Shown here in pieces: positions 52,979 to 60,834 of a stretch of 64,000 bases of DNA (positions are counted from its first letter, which is position 1; every line of letters starts with the position of its first letter). The notes beneath the pieces are model-generated. The model saw only the letters and a list, made by a program, of their open reading frames with translations, made no database searches and was not told the origin of the DNA. Source of the DNA: Blautia wexlerae. Its GTDB lineage: Bacteria; Bacillota; Clostridia; Lachnospirales; Lachnospiraceae. The translations under genes and the position numbers were made by a program. The stretch spans positions 124,001-188,000 of the forward strand of contig NZ_JAAIMY010000002.1 of NCBI RefSeq assembly GCF_013300825.1. Reading direction: 5' to 3'.

Positions 52979-55228
52979 ATGGAGAAAAAGAGATTTCTTG
53001 CAGTCGTAATGACTGTGATGATGATTATTTCAATGGTTCCATCCATGGTTTTTGCGGCGGCTCCGTCAGGAGAACTGGGTGGTAAGCTTAAAGTTAAGGG
53101 GCTTGCTACCGTAGGCACAACTGTAAATGCAGATTACACAAAGGTCACACCGGAGGGAGTGACAGATGAAGATTTTACTTTTTCCTGGTCAAGGCAGACT
53201 GAGGAGAAAGAGTTAACACAGGTAGGTACTGAGAAAGCATATACGATAACTCAGGATGATCTGGGATACAGACTGGTGCTGGTTCTTACGCCTGTAGACG
53301 GAAGTGGACTGACAGGTACTCTTACTGCGAAGACGTTGGAAGTGGCTGCGACTGAAGAAGAAGCGAAGGTTGTGGCAGCGCAGACCGCAGAGAATACAGA
53401 GGATACACAGCAGGCAGAAACTGTCGATGGAACAGAGAACGCACAGTTGGAAGAGGATACAGAGGACGCAGATAATACAGAAGATTTACAGCAGAATGGG
53501 GAGAGTGAACAAGAGGATGATTCTGAGAATACGGAAGGTCAGCTGGAAGAAACACAGAAGGACACCAAAGAAGACTCGGATGATTCTCAGATGAAAATCT
53601 ACACAGAGGACCAGCTTCATGTAGATGAAGATGGAAATGTGCAGACAGATGAAACAGAGAAAAACGAGCCGGCAGATAGCAGTGAGGCTCCGGCGACAGA
53701 GGATAACGCAGATGCGTCTCTTGAGGCACAGTCTCTGGATGTAAATACAGGAAATCTCAATTTCAGTGATATCGAGGAAAACTATACACAGGCAAATGAG
53801 AAATTGTCTATAACTGTAACAAATACAGGGGACGGAGATATTACTTTAAAAATACCGAAATCAGATTATTTTGATGTAATGAACGAAGATGGAAGTGAGG
53901 CTGTATCAGGGGTGCAGCTTGCAAAAGGGGCTTCTCTGATGTTTATGATACAGCCCAAGACTGGTCTGACAAAAGGCGATTACAGTGATACGCTGATATT
54001 TGAGAGTGAAGAGAATTCAGAAGTAGCAGTGCAGGTAACAGCAGAAGTATCTGTAAAAGAGGCGGCACAGGAGCAGATAACAGCAATTCAGGCAGATCCG
54101 GAATCTTTCGGTTATGATAATCTGAAGGAAGGCTATGAAACTCCTGAGGCAACGACCATTACACTTACCAATACAGGGAATACAACTGTTTCACTGGCAC
54201 AGCCATATGCAGAATATTTTGATATAGGGGAACTTTCAGCATCCGTGCTGGAGCCGGAAGATTCTGCTACATTTACGGCTGTACCGGTAACCGGACTGAA
54301 GGCTGGTGATTATCTGGACAGTATTCAGATTGCCCGGACAGATACCGAAGGACAGGAAGATGTATTGACAACGATTAAAGCTTCTGTGACTGTTTCAGAA
54401 GTGGAAAAAGTTTATAAATTATCTGTAACACCGGAAGAACTGAACTTTGGAAAAGCAAAAGCAGGATACAGCGAAGCACCGAAAGCGCAGAAGGTTACAC
54501 TGACCAATGAGGGAAATACAAATATAACTTTAAATGCACCGTCAGGCAATAACTTTAAGATTGGGAAACTTTCAGCCACAGAGCTTGCACCAGGGGAGAG
54601 CTGCACATTTAAAATTCGTCCGAAAGAGGGATTAAAGACCGGTTCCTATGTGGAATCTGTTGTGATCAATAATGAACAGCAGATCAGTGCGGCAGTGAAA
54701 GTTCAGTTCACAGTTAAAGCTGTCCGCAAAGCGAAGATTGCGGATCCGGCAGATAATAAGATCACAGGAATCAGTCCGGATGGATATACAACACAGTCAA
54801 AGATTACGTTCACGGCTGTGGGAGCGGGCATGGACAATGAAAGTCCGGGAAAGGGAGATGTCCGTTATGTGCCGTATAACTGGAAAGTGATCAACACAAA
54901 CAGTTGGAGCAGTGCACCTTATACTGCTGCGTTTGGAATTACAAAGGCAGGAACTTATACACTGACAGTTGTATTTGACTGTCAGAAGTATAATGGAAGT
55001 GAATGGAAGAATACAGGTGACCAGGACACCAAACAGGTGAATTTCAGTATTACCCAGGCACAGACTGTGACAGCAACGCCAACTCCGACTCCACAGCCTA
55101 ATGGAGCAACTGCAAAATCAGCGGTAAAGACAGGAGATACGACTAATATTGCGCCGTTTGTGATTATTCTGGCAATTGCAGCAGGATGTATTGTGGGAGT
55201 TGTAGTATACAAAAAGAGAAAAAAATAA
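52979..55228 (+). CDS. Cell-surface protein with repeated Ig-like domains and C-terminal anchor
   Basis: 749 residues. Signal peptide at 1-27, cut after FA of VPSMVFA. An Ig-like block, then an Asp/Glu/Thr-rich low-complexity linker (about residues 135-255), then three related beta-sandwich repeats sharing the pattern L-x-F...Y..A....T-x-T-N-x-G-x-x-x-I/V-x-L (near GNLNFSDI, ESFGYDNL and ELNFGKAK), a further domain, and a C-terminal KTGD followed by a membrane helix (FVIILAIAAGCIVGVVVY) and KKRKK. This fits sortase-type or membrane anchoring, though a strict LPXTG is missing. I chose ATG 52979 with AAAGGAGG upstream. Probably an adhesin or wall protein. Confidence 0.85.
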   Translation: MEKKRFLAVVMTVMMIISMVPSMVFAAAPSGELGGKLKVKGLATVGTTVNADYTKVTPEGVTDEDFTFSWSRQTEEKELTQVGTEKAYTITQDDLGYRLVLVLTPVDGSGLTGTLTAKTLEVAATEEEAKVVAAQTAENTEDTQQAETVDGTENAQLEEDTEDADNTEDLQQNGESEQEDDSENTEGQLEETQKDTKEDSDDSQMKIYTEDQLHVDEDGNVQTDETEKNEPADSSEAPATEDNADASLEAQSLDVNTGNLNFSDIEENYTQANEKLSITVTNTGDGDITLKIPKSDYFDVMNEDGSEAVSGVQLAKGASLMFMIQPKTGLTKGDYSDTLIFESEENSEVAVQVTAEVSVKEAAQEQITAIQADPESFGYDNLKEGYETPEATTITLTNTGNTTVSLAQPYAEYFDIGELSASVLEPEDSATFTAVPVTGLKAGDYLDSIQIARTDTEGQEDVLTTIKASVTVSEVEKVYKLSVTPEELNFGKAKAGYSEAPKAQKVTLTNEGNTNITLNAPSGNNFKIGKLSATELAPGESCTFKIRPKEGLKTGSYVESVVINNEQQISAAVKVQFTVKAVRKAKIADPADNKITGISPDGYTTQSKITFTAVGAGMDNESPGKGDVRYVPYNWKVINTNSWSSAPYTAAFGITKAGTYTLTVVFDCQKYNGSEWKNTGDQDTKQVNFSITQAQTVTATPTPTPQPNGATAKSAVKTGDTTNIAPFVIILAIAAGCIVGVVVYKKRKK

Positions 55229-55294
55229 CCGAAAATAAAAGTGGAGTTAGTAATACGTGAGAAATACAGGGGAATATGTAATAATATAAAATTA

Positions 55295-55321
55295 TTAGCA
55301 CTCATTTCAAATGAGTGCTAA
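55295..55321. promoter_or_regulatory. Perfect CIRCE element (HrcA operator) upstream of htpG
   Basis: TTAGCACTC-N9-GAGTGCTAA, an exact match to the CIRCE consensus. The spacer ATTTCAAAT extends the symmetry to 13 bp each side with one central C. A run of six Ts follows, so it may also end transcripts of the upstream surface-protein gene. It lies 7 bp upstream of the -35 box. Confidence 0.9.
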
Positions 55322-55328
55322 TTTTTTC

Positions 55329-55357
55329 TTGACTTTTGGAATAAATGGTATTACTAT
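55329..55357 (+). promoter_or_regulatory. Promoter for htpG
   Basis: TTGACT, a 17-nt spacer and TACTAT, directly downstream of the CIRCE element; leader about 160 nt. Confidence 0.7.
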
Positions 55358-55521
55358 ATTTTTCAGAGAAGCAACTTGCAGGAGTCAAAAGCTATTACAA
55401 AAAATAAATAACAGAGAATAGTTTTGAATCCGGACTGCAGAACAGACAAGACAGGAGTGCAGTACATTGGCAGATAAAGTTGTGGCAAATGATTAAAAAC
55501 AAAAAAAGGAGTGTGGACAGC

Positions 55522-57594
55522 ATGGCTGTAAAACATGGAAATTTATCAATCAACAGTGAAAATATTTTCCCGATCATCAAGAAGTGGTTATATTCAGATC
55601 ACGATATTTTTGTAAGAGAACTGGTCTCAAACGGCTGCGATGCGATCACAAAACTGAAAAAACTGGAAGTAATGGGAGAATATACTTTCCCGGAAGGATA
55701 CAAACCGGAGATTCAGGTAATTGTTAACCCTGATGAAAAAACTTTGAAATTTATTGATAATGGTATTGGTATGACTGCTGATGAAGTAGAGAAATACATT
55801 ACCCAGATTGCTTTCTCGGGTGCAACTCAGTTCCTTGAAAAATATAAAGATAAAACCACAGATGACCAGATGATCGGTCATTTCGGACTTGGCTTTTATT
55901 CTGCATTTATGGTGGCAGATGAGGTGCATATTGATACACTTTCCTATACAGAAGGTGCACAGCCTGTACACTGGTCCTGTGATGGCGGAACAGAATACGA
56001 TATCCAGGAAGGCAATAAGAATACAATAGGTACAGAAATTACACTGTTTCTGAATGAAGATTGCCTGGAATTTGCAAATGAATACCGTATGCGTGAAATT
56101 CTTGAGAAATATTGTTCTTTCATGCCGGTACACATTTATCTTTCCAAAGCAAATGCACCACAGGAATATGAGACAATCGATGAATCTGAGTTAAGAGATG
56201 ATGATGTAGTTGTTGAACATATCCATGAAGAAGCAAAGACAGAAGAGAAAGAAAATGATAAAGGTGAAAAGGAAACTGTTGAAGTTTCTCCTGCAAAGGA
56301 TAAAGTAAAAATTAATAAACGCCCGGTTTCTATCAGTGATATCAATCCTCTCTGGATGAAGCATCCAAATGAATGTACAGATGATGAATATAAGGAATTC
56401 TACCGCAAGGTATTTATGGACTATAAAGAGCCTTTATTCTGGATCCATTTGAATATGGATTACCCGTTTAACCTGAAAGGTATTCTGTATTTCCCTAAGA
56501 TCAATACAGAGTATGATTCTATTGAAGGAACGATTAAGCTGTATAACAATCAGGTATTTATCGCAGATAATATTAAGGAAGTAATTCCTGAATTCCTGCT
56601 TCTCCTGAAAGGTGTGATTGACTGTCCGGATCTTCCGCTGAATGTATCTCGAAGCGCATTGCAGAATGATGGATTTGTACAGAAGATTTCTGAGTACATT
56701 TCCAAGAAAGTGGCAGATAAGCTTACCGGAATGTGCAAGACAGACAGAGAGTCTTATGAGAAATACTGGGATGATATCAGCCCATTTATCAAATATGGTT
56801 GTATCAAAGATGCCAAATTTGCAGAGAAGATGGGAGATTATGTACTCTTTAAGAACCTTGATGGCAAATATCTCACATTAAAAGATTGCATTGAAGAGAA
56901 TAAAAAAGAAACAGAAGAAATTGAGACTCAGACAGAAGAAAAACAAAAAGATGCAACAGAGTCTGAAAACAAAGACAATGCAGAAGAGAAAGAACCTGAG
57001 AAGACAGTAATCTTCTATGTAACTGATGAAGTTCAGCAGAGTCAGTATATCAATATGTTTAAGGAAGCAGGAAAAGATGCTGTTATCCTGAAGCATAATA
57101 TTGACAGTGCATTTATCTCCAGTCTTGAGCAGAAACATCAGGATGTACAGTTTAAGCGCATTGATGCTGATCTGACCGAAGAAATGAAGGGTGAGGGTGC
57201 AACAGATGAAGAAACTGTAAAAGCACTGACAGAGCTTTTCCGCAAGAGTCTTAATAAAGATAAACTGGAAGTACATGTTGAGAATCTGAAGAATGAAAAT
57301 ATATCAGCAATGGTGACTCTTTCTGAAGAGAGCCGTCGTATGCAGGATATGATGAAGATGTACAATATGTACGGAATGGATCCCAATATGTTTGGGGGAC
57401 AGGAAACACTGATTCTGAATGCGAATCATCCACTGGTTAAATATCTGGCAGAAAATCAGGAATCTGACAAGACTTCTCTTATCTGTGAACAGTTATATGA
57501 CCTTGCAATGATGAGTCATAAGCAGCTTTCACCTGAAGAAATGACACGGTTTGTTCAGAGAAGCAATGAGATTCTGCTTCTGATTACAAAATAA
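55522..57594 (+). CDS. htpG: Molecular chaperone HtpG (bacterial Hsp90)
   Basis: 690 residues. HtpG is an ATP-dependent homodimeric chaperone of the cytoplasm. The GHKL ATPase domain has FVRELVSNGCDAITK (Glu for catalysis, Asn for Mg), FIDNGIGMT and QMIGHFGLGFYSAFMVAD. An acidic Lys/Glu linker lies near residues 240-265 and again near 460-490 (ENKKETEEIETQTEE), so the protein is longer than E. coli HtpG (624). I chose ATG 55522 with AAAGGAG upstream; an in-frame ATG at 55480 has no ribosome site. Perfect CIRCE upstream implies control by HrcA, unlike B. subtilis htpG. Confidence 0.96.
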   Translation: MAVKHGNLSINSENIFPIIKKWLYSDHDIFVRELVSNGCDAITKLKKLEVMGEYTFPEGYKPEIQVIVNPDEKTLKFIDNGIGMTADEVEKYITQIAFSGATQFLEKYKDKTTDDQMIGHFGLGFYSAFMVADEVHIDTLSYTEGAQPVHWSCDGGTEYDIQEGNKNTIGTEITLFLNEDCLEFANEYRMREILEKYCSFMPVHIYLSKANAPQEYETIDESELRDDDVVVEHIHEEAKTEEKENDKGEKETVEVSPAKDKVKINKRPVSISDINPLWMKHPNECTDDEYKEFYRKVFMDYKEPLFWIHLNMDYPFNLKGILYFPKINTEYDSIEGTIKLYNNQVFIADNIKEVIPEFLLLLKGVIDCPDLPLNVSRSALQNDGFVQKISEYISKKVADKLTGMCKTDRESYEKYWDDISPFIKYGCIKDAKFAEKMGDYVLFKNLDGKYLTLKDCIEENKKETEEIETQTEEKQKDATESENKDNAEEKEPEKTVIFYVTDEVQQSQYINMFKEAGKDAVILKHNIDSAFISSLEQKHQDVQFKRIDADLTEEMKGEGATDEETVKALTELFRKSLNKDKLEVHVENLKNENISAMVTLSEESRRMQDMMKMYNMYGMDPNMFGGQETLILNANHPLVKYLAENQESDKTSLICEQLYDLAMMSHKQLSPEEMTRFVQRSNEILLLITK

Positions 57595-57602
57595 TGTTAA
57601 TG

Positions 57603-57634
57603 GCCCGGATGAACAATCCGGGCTTCTTTTTTTG
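57603..57634 (+). terminator. htpG terminator
   Basis: GCCCGGAT pairs with ATCCGGGC across GAACA, followed by TTCTTTTTTT. Confidence 0.92.
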
Positions 57635-57645
57635 GAAAAATAGTA

Positions 57646-57674
57646 TTGACAAATGTCTTATAAATTTTTATGAT
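57646..57674 (+). promoter_or_regulatory. Promoter for the Spo0A-domain gene
   Basis: TTGACA, a 17-nt spacer and TATGAT, about 160 bp before the start. The leader has the inverted repeat TCTTATAAA / TTTATAAGA (about 57656-57700) and a TGTCAAA close to the Spo0A box TGTCGAA. Confidence 0.65.
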
Positions 57675-57836
57675 TATTTTGCTGGTATTTTTATAAGATC
57701 ATGTCAAAATCATGCAAAATGCGATGATACTTCCGAATGACCAAATCTGGACTTTCATTATATGGAAATGTGTGTATATGAAATGAGAGATCAGCCTGTA
57801 AGATAACGGGATGATAATAGTCAGGAGGAAAAATGT

Positions 57837-58175
57837 ATGAGTGAAGTATACGGAGTGATCAGAAAATTAGGGGCAACATCAAAATATAAAGGATATTATT
57901 ATATTGCAGATGCTGTAGAGATGGCAGGTGAGATCCGGGAACGTCCGGTTAAGGTAACGAAGGATATATATCCCATAATTGCAAGGAAATACAGGTCTAC
58001 GCCATCTAATGTGGAACATAATATCAGAACATTAGTGAACCTGTGCTGGACAAATCATAAAGATGTGCTGGAAGAAATGGCAGGATGCACAATGGCAGAC
58101 AAACCCACAAACAGTGAGTTTATTGATATTCTGGTTTATTATCTTCAGCATCTGGACAGAAAAATGAATCAGTAA
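57837..58175 (+). CDS. Free-standing Spo0A C-terminal DNA-binding domain protein
   Basis: 112 residues, covering almost exactly the Spo0A effector domain and nothing else: GATSKYKGYYYIADAVEM, VTKDIYPIIARKYRSTPSNVEHNIRTLVNLCW and KPTNSEFIDILVYYL align with the trans-activating helix-turn-helix of Spo0A. The receiver domain is absent, so it cannot be phosphorylated through it. It could be an always-active DNA binder or compete with Spo0A for its boxes. GGAGG lies 8 nt before the ATG. Single gene between htpG and the minus-strand DUF5721-like gene. Confidence 0.88.
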   Translation: MSEVYGVIRKLGATSKYKGYYYIADAVEMAGEIRERPVKVTKDIYPIIARKYRSTPSNVEHNIRTLVNLCWTNHKDVLEEMAGCTMADKPTNSEFIDILVYYLQHLDRKMNQ

Positions 58176-58191
58176 TAAGCCATTGTATGAT

Positions 58192-58689
58192 TTACAGCCT
58201 CTCAAAGGAGATATGATGACTGGAGAAAAATGAAGTCAGGGAATCATCCCAGAGATGTTCCAGACGCTTATCCAGACTGAAGGAAGAGTAGGAAACTCCG
58301 GTTGTACATAGAAGAGTCTGATTTTTGAACTGAATGTTCAGAAAAAAGTTGCAGACAGGGCTGTTGATGTCTTTTTCATTTTTTAACATAGACCGAGCCT
58401 GGTCCGGTGAGAGTTCAAATACAATCCTGAAACTTAATGGTGTGCGTTTGCCACGTATGATAGAAAAACAATAAGATTTTACGTCATGCCAGAGAGAATA
58501 CTTTACAGATTTTTCCTGAAGTACAACATTGGTATCTGTATCGAAAAAATCATGTTGGAGCAATCCGTCTATTGTAAAGGTATTAAAGGTTGTAATGGAT
58601 GCCTCTGCAAAAGAAAAACGATCAAATACTTCACCAATCAGAAGCTTATTCATAAAATCTTTGATATCAGAAATTTTTAAAGCAAGCAT
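58192..58689 (-). CDS. DUF5721-like conserved protein
   Basis: 165 residues, cytoplasmic, predicted mixed alpha/beta. The opening MLALKISDIKDFMNKLLIGEVFD and ITTFNTFTIDGLLQHDFF are typical of a family found in Lachnospiraceae that I remember as DUF5721; the label is from memory. Function unknown. I chose ATG 58689, 7 nt after GAGGAG on the minus strand; an upstream in-frame ATG at 58713 has no ribosome site. It converges on the Spo0A-domain gene with only 16 bp between the stops and no clear terminator. Confidence 0.8.
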   Translation of the reverse strand: MLALKISDIKDFMNKLLIGEVFDRFSFAEASITTFNTFTIDGLLQHDFFDTDTNVVLQEKSVKYSLWHDVKSYCFSIIRGKRTPLSFRIVFELSPDQARSMLKNEKDINSPVCNFFLNIQFKNQTLLCTTGVSYSSFSLDKRLEHLWDDSLTSFFSSHHISFERL

Positions 58690-58744
58690 AGAAAAACTCC
58701 TCTGTAAATACATTTCGTATAATTGCGTTTAATGAATTTGGCAG

Positions 58745-58780
58745 CGCTCTCTGCAGTTCTTTGCAGGGAGCGTCTTTTTA
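58745..58780. terminator. Hairpin with T-run between divergent genes
   Basis: CGCTCTCTGCA pairs with TGCAGGGAGCG (one mismatch), then TCTTTTTATT on the plus strand. No plus-strand gene precedes it closely, so it may end an unseen short RNA or lie in the leader of the minus-strand gene. Confidence 0.6.
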
Positions 58781-58827
58781 TTATAAAGCACTTTTGAAAA
58801 AAAGAACAGAGTTTTTGTGAAAAAGTC

Positions 58828-58856
58828 TTTTCAAACGTAGAACGGTGTGATAATAT
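58828..58856 (+). promoter_or_regulatory. Promoter for degV-like gene
   Basis: TTTTCA, a 17-nt spacer and TAATAT, about 48 bp before the start codon. Confidence 0.5.
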
Positions 58857-58903
58857 ATATCTGGTATTGAATACTACATATAATGGAAAAGAGGACGATA
58901 TAA

Positions 58904-59743
58904 TTGAGATATAAGATTATCATAGATAGTTGTGGAGAACTTTTAGATGAATGGAAGAATGATGAACGTTTTGAATCCGTTCCATTAACCTTAATGGTAG
59001 GAGCTGAACAGATTATAGATGATGAGACATTTGATCAGGAAGATTTCCTTAAGAAAGTGGCTGCCTGCCCGGAATGTCCGAAATCAGCCTGCCCGTCGCC
59101 TGAGAGATATATGAGAGCATATGACTGCGAGGCTGAACATATTTATGCAGTGACTTTGTCTTCTGAGCTGAGTGGTTCCTATAACAGTGCGTTACTTGGC
59201 AGAGACCTTATTATGGAGGATCATCCGGATAAAAAAATCCATGTGTTTAATTCCTGTTCCGCATCCATCGGGGAAAGCCTGATCGGAATGAAGATACAGG
59301 AATGTGAAGAAGCAGGGATGAGTTTTGAAGAAGTTGTTTCAACTGTGGAACATTATATTGAAGGACAGCATACATTTTTTGTACTTGAAAACCTGGATAC
59401 TTTGAGAAAAAATGGGCGTCTCAGTAAGGTGAAAGCGTTGGTGGCCAGTGCACTGAAGATTAAACCTGTTATGGGATCAACAGATGAAGGGACAATCTGT
59501 CAGTTGGATCAGGCAAGAGGGATGAATCGTGCCATGATAAAAATAGTAGAGCAGGTAATTGCGAAAACTTCAGACAGTGCAGATAAAGTTCTTGCCATCA
59601 GTCATTGTAACTGTCCTGAGAGAGCGCAGGTGCTTAAAGAAGCATTTGAAGAGAGAATGAAGCTTGCAAAGATTGTAGTTCTTGATACAGCGGGTGTCAG
59701 CTCTATGTATGCAAATGATGGCGGAGTGATCGTTGCTATATAA
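58904..59743 (+). CDS. DegV-family fatty-acid-binding protein
   Basis: 279 residues. DegV/FakB proteins bind fatty acids and, as FakB, present them to the kinase FakA for phosphorylation. IIIDSCGELLDEW, CPKSACPSPERYM, the conserved TLSSELSGSYNSA, and ENLDTLRKNGRLSKVKALVASALKIKPVM are family signatures. The start is TTG 58904, 8 nt after GAGGA; no ATG is well placed. No fakA lies in the window. Whether it is a FakB partner or another ligand binder cannot be settled from the sequence. Confidence 0.9.
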   Translation: MRYKIIIDSCGELLDEWKNDERFESVPLTLMVGAEQIIDDETFDQEDFLKKVAACPECPKSACPSPERYMRAYDCEAEHIYAVTLSSELSGSYNSALLGRDLIMEDHPDKKIHVFNSCSASIGESLIGMKIQECEEAGMSFEEVVSTVEHYIEGQHTFFVLENLDTLRKNGRLSKVKALVASALKIKPVMGSTDEGTICQLDQARGMNRAMIKIVEQVIAKTSDSADKVLAISHCNCPERAQVLKEAFEERMKLAKIVVLDTAGVSSMYANDGGVIVAI

Positions 59744-59817
59744 ACTAATTGTTTCCTTTTGCAGTAAAGTGTGTTATAATCAGAAAATATGAAATATTGA
59801 TGCAAAGGAGATTTATC

Positions 59818-60228
59818 ATGAGCCAGAAGAAAGTCGATGCTTATAAGTCCAGAAAAGGACAGCGTAACAAAGCAGACAGAAAAGAAAAAGTACTTTTTGG
59901 ACTGGAAATGTTTGCCTGGGCATTCATTTGTGTTGTAATTGTTGCATGGATTGGTTATTCTGCATATGTAAAAGTGACAGGAGCTAAAGCGGATGTGGTT
60001 CAGAATACAGTAATGGATACTACTGCACTTGACAATTACATTTCAAATCTGTCAGCAAATACATCTGATGATGCAGACGGTGCTGATACAGATACAGATG
60101 CAGCGGATAAAGCTGAAGTAGAAGATAATACAGCCACAGCAGATGATAAAGAGACATCAGATGACGCATCTGCAGAAACAACAGATGATGCGGCAACAGC
60201 AGATGCAGATAGCACAGATGCCAAATAG
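59818..60228 (+). CDS. Single-pass membrane protein with acidic tail
   Basis: 136 residues: a basic cytoplasmic start (SRKGQRNKADRKEKV), one helix (MFAWAFICVVIVAWIGYSAYV) and an extracellular tail of about 75 residues almost wholly Asp, Ala, Thr and Ser (DDADGADTDTDAADKAE). The tail is low in complexity and probably disordered. No family recognised. AAAGGAG precedes ATG 59818; an extended -10 TGTTATAAT at 59772-59780 may drive it. Layout resembles the other acidic-tailed protein at 49.6-50 kb. Confidence 0.7.
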   Translation: MSQKKVDAYKSRKGQRNKADRKEKVLFGLEMFAWAFICVVIVAWIGYSAYVKVTGAKADVVQNTVMDTTALDNYISNLSANTSDDADGADTDTDAADKAEVEDNTATADDKETSDDASAETTDDAATADADSTDAK

Positions 60229-60273
60229 AAGAGAAAATTTGTCAGATTAACTGATAACTGAAAGAAGACAATA

Positions 60274-60305
60274 AAAAATCCCCGGAAGATCCGGGGATTT
60301 TTTTG
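60274..60305. terminator. Terminator between the acidic-tail protein gene and csp gene
   Basis: AAAAATCCCCGGA-AGA-TCCGGGGATTTTT: a perfect stem with A- and T-runs at both feet, usable from both sides. Confidence 0.93.
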
Positions 60306-60359
60306 AGGTTTAATCCGTATAGAAAAGTGCGGAATTCAATCCTCTCACGTTAACAAAAA

Positions 60360-60560
60360 TTATAATTTTGTAACGTTTGCAGCCTGCATACCACGAGCAC
60401 CTTCTGTTAAGTCGTATGTTACAGCCTGTCCTTCTTCAAGGGATTTGAATCCTTCACCATTGATAGCGGAGAAATGTACAAATACGTCTGCACCGTCTTC
60501 ACCAGTGATAAATCCGTAACCTTTTTCTGCATTGAACCATTTTACAGTTCCCTTGTTCAT
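60360..60560 (-). CDS. csp: Cold-shock family RNA-binding protein
   Basis: 66 residues, a single cold-shock domain. It binds single-stranded RNA and DNA and melts RNA secondary structure. RNP1 is KGYGFITG and RNP2 is [22 protein letters not shown] is the typical start. ATGGAGG ribosome site. It has a long (about 140-nt) structured leader and a perfect promoter, as cold-inducible csp genes do. Confidence 0.96.
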   Translation of the reverse strand: MNKGTVKWFNAEKGYGFITGEDGADVFVHFSAINGEGFKSLEEGQAVTYDLTEGARGMQAANVTKL

Positions 60561-60697
60561 GTTGTTACCTCCATAAAAAATAAAAAAATTATATAGTTTC
60601 TGGCAAATAAAAAAATCACCAGATTTTACAGATTATATACTGTTATATAATCTCTAAAAACCAGTGACTATACATTAAATAATCCAGATATGAACTG
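60561..60697 (-). promoter_or_regulatory. Long structured 5' leader of the csp gene
   Basis: About 140 nt with a nested hairpin: TCACTGG...ATATAATCT arms (plus-strand 60628-60668, ATCACCAG / CTGGTGAC-like outer and AGATTATAT / ATATAATCT inner stems). Long leaders of csp mRNAs often switch structure with temperature; here that is inferred from shape alone. Confidence 0.6.
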
Positions 60698-60726
60698 ATT
60701 ATATCTCCCACATTTTGAATTGTCAA
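60698..60726 (-). promoter_or_regulatory. Promoter of the csp gene
   Basis: On the minus strand: consensus TTGACA, a 17-nt spacer and consensus TATAAT, the strongest promoter in the window. Confidence 0.9.
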
Positions 60727-60758
60727 GCAAAAAAGACTATACATCAGTAAAAAAAGGC

Positions 60759-60787
60759 TTTATAAAAGAGGAAGTTTCGTGTATTAT
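60759..60787 (+). promoter_or_regulatory. Promoter for the pyr operon
   Basis: TTTATA, a 17-nt spacer and TATTAT, about 48 bp before pyrC. No PyrR-type attenuator is visible in the short leader. Confidence 0.5.
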
Positions 60788-60834
60788 GTATATCAGAAAG
60801 TTATTGTCAAATGACAACGAAGGGAGAGAATTGC

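Noticed and set aside
60727-60834. PyrR-type attenuator before pyrC
   Set aside because: The leader is under 50 nt and has no terminator/antiterminator pair.
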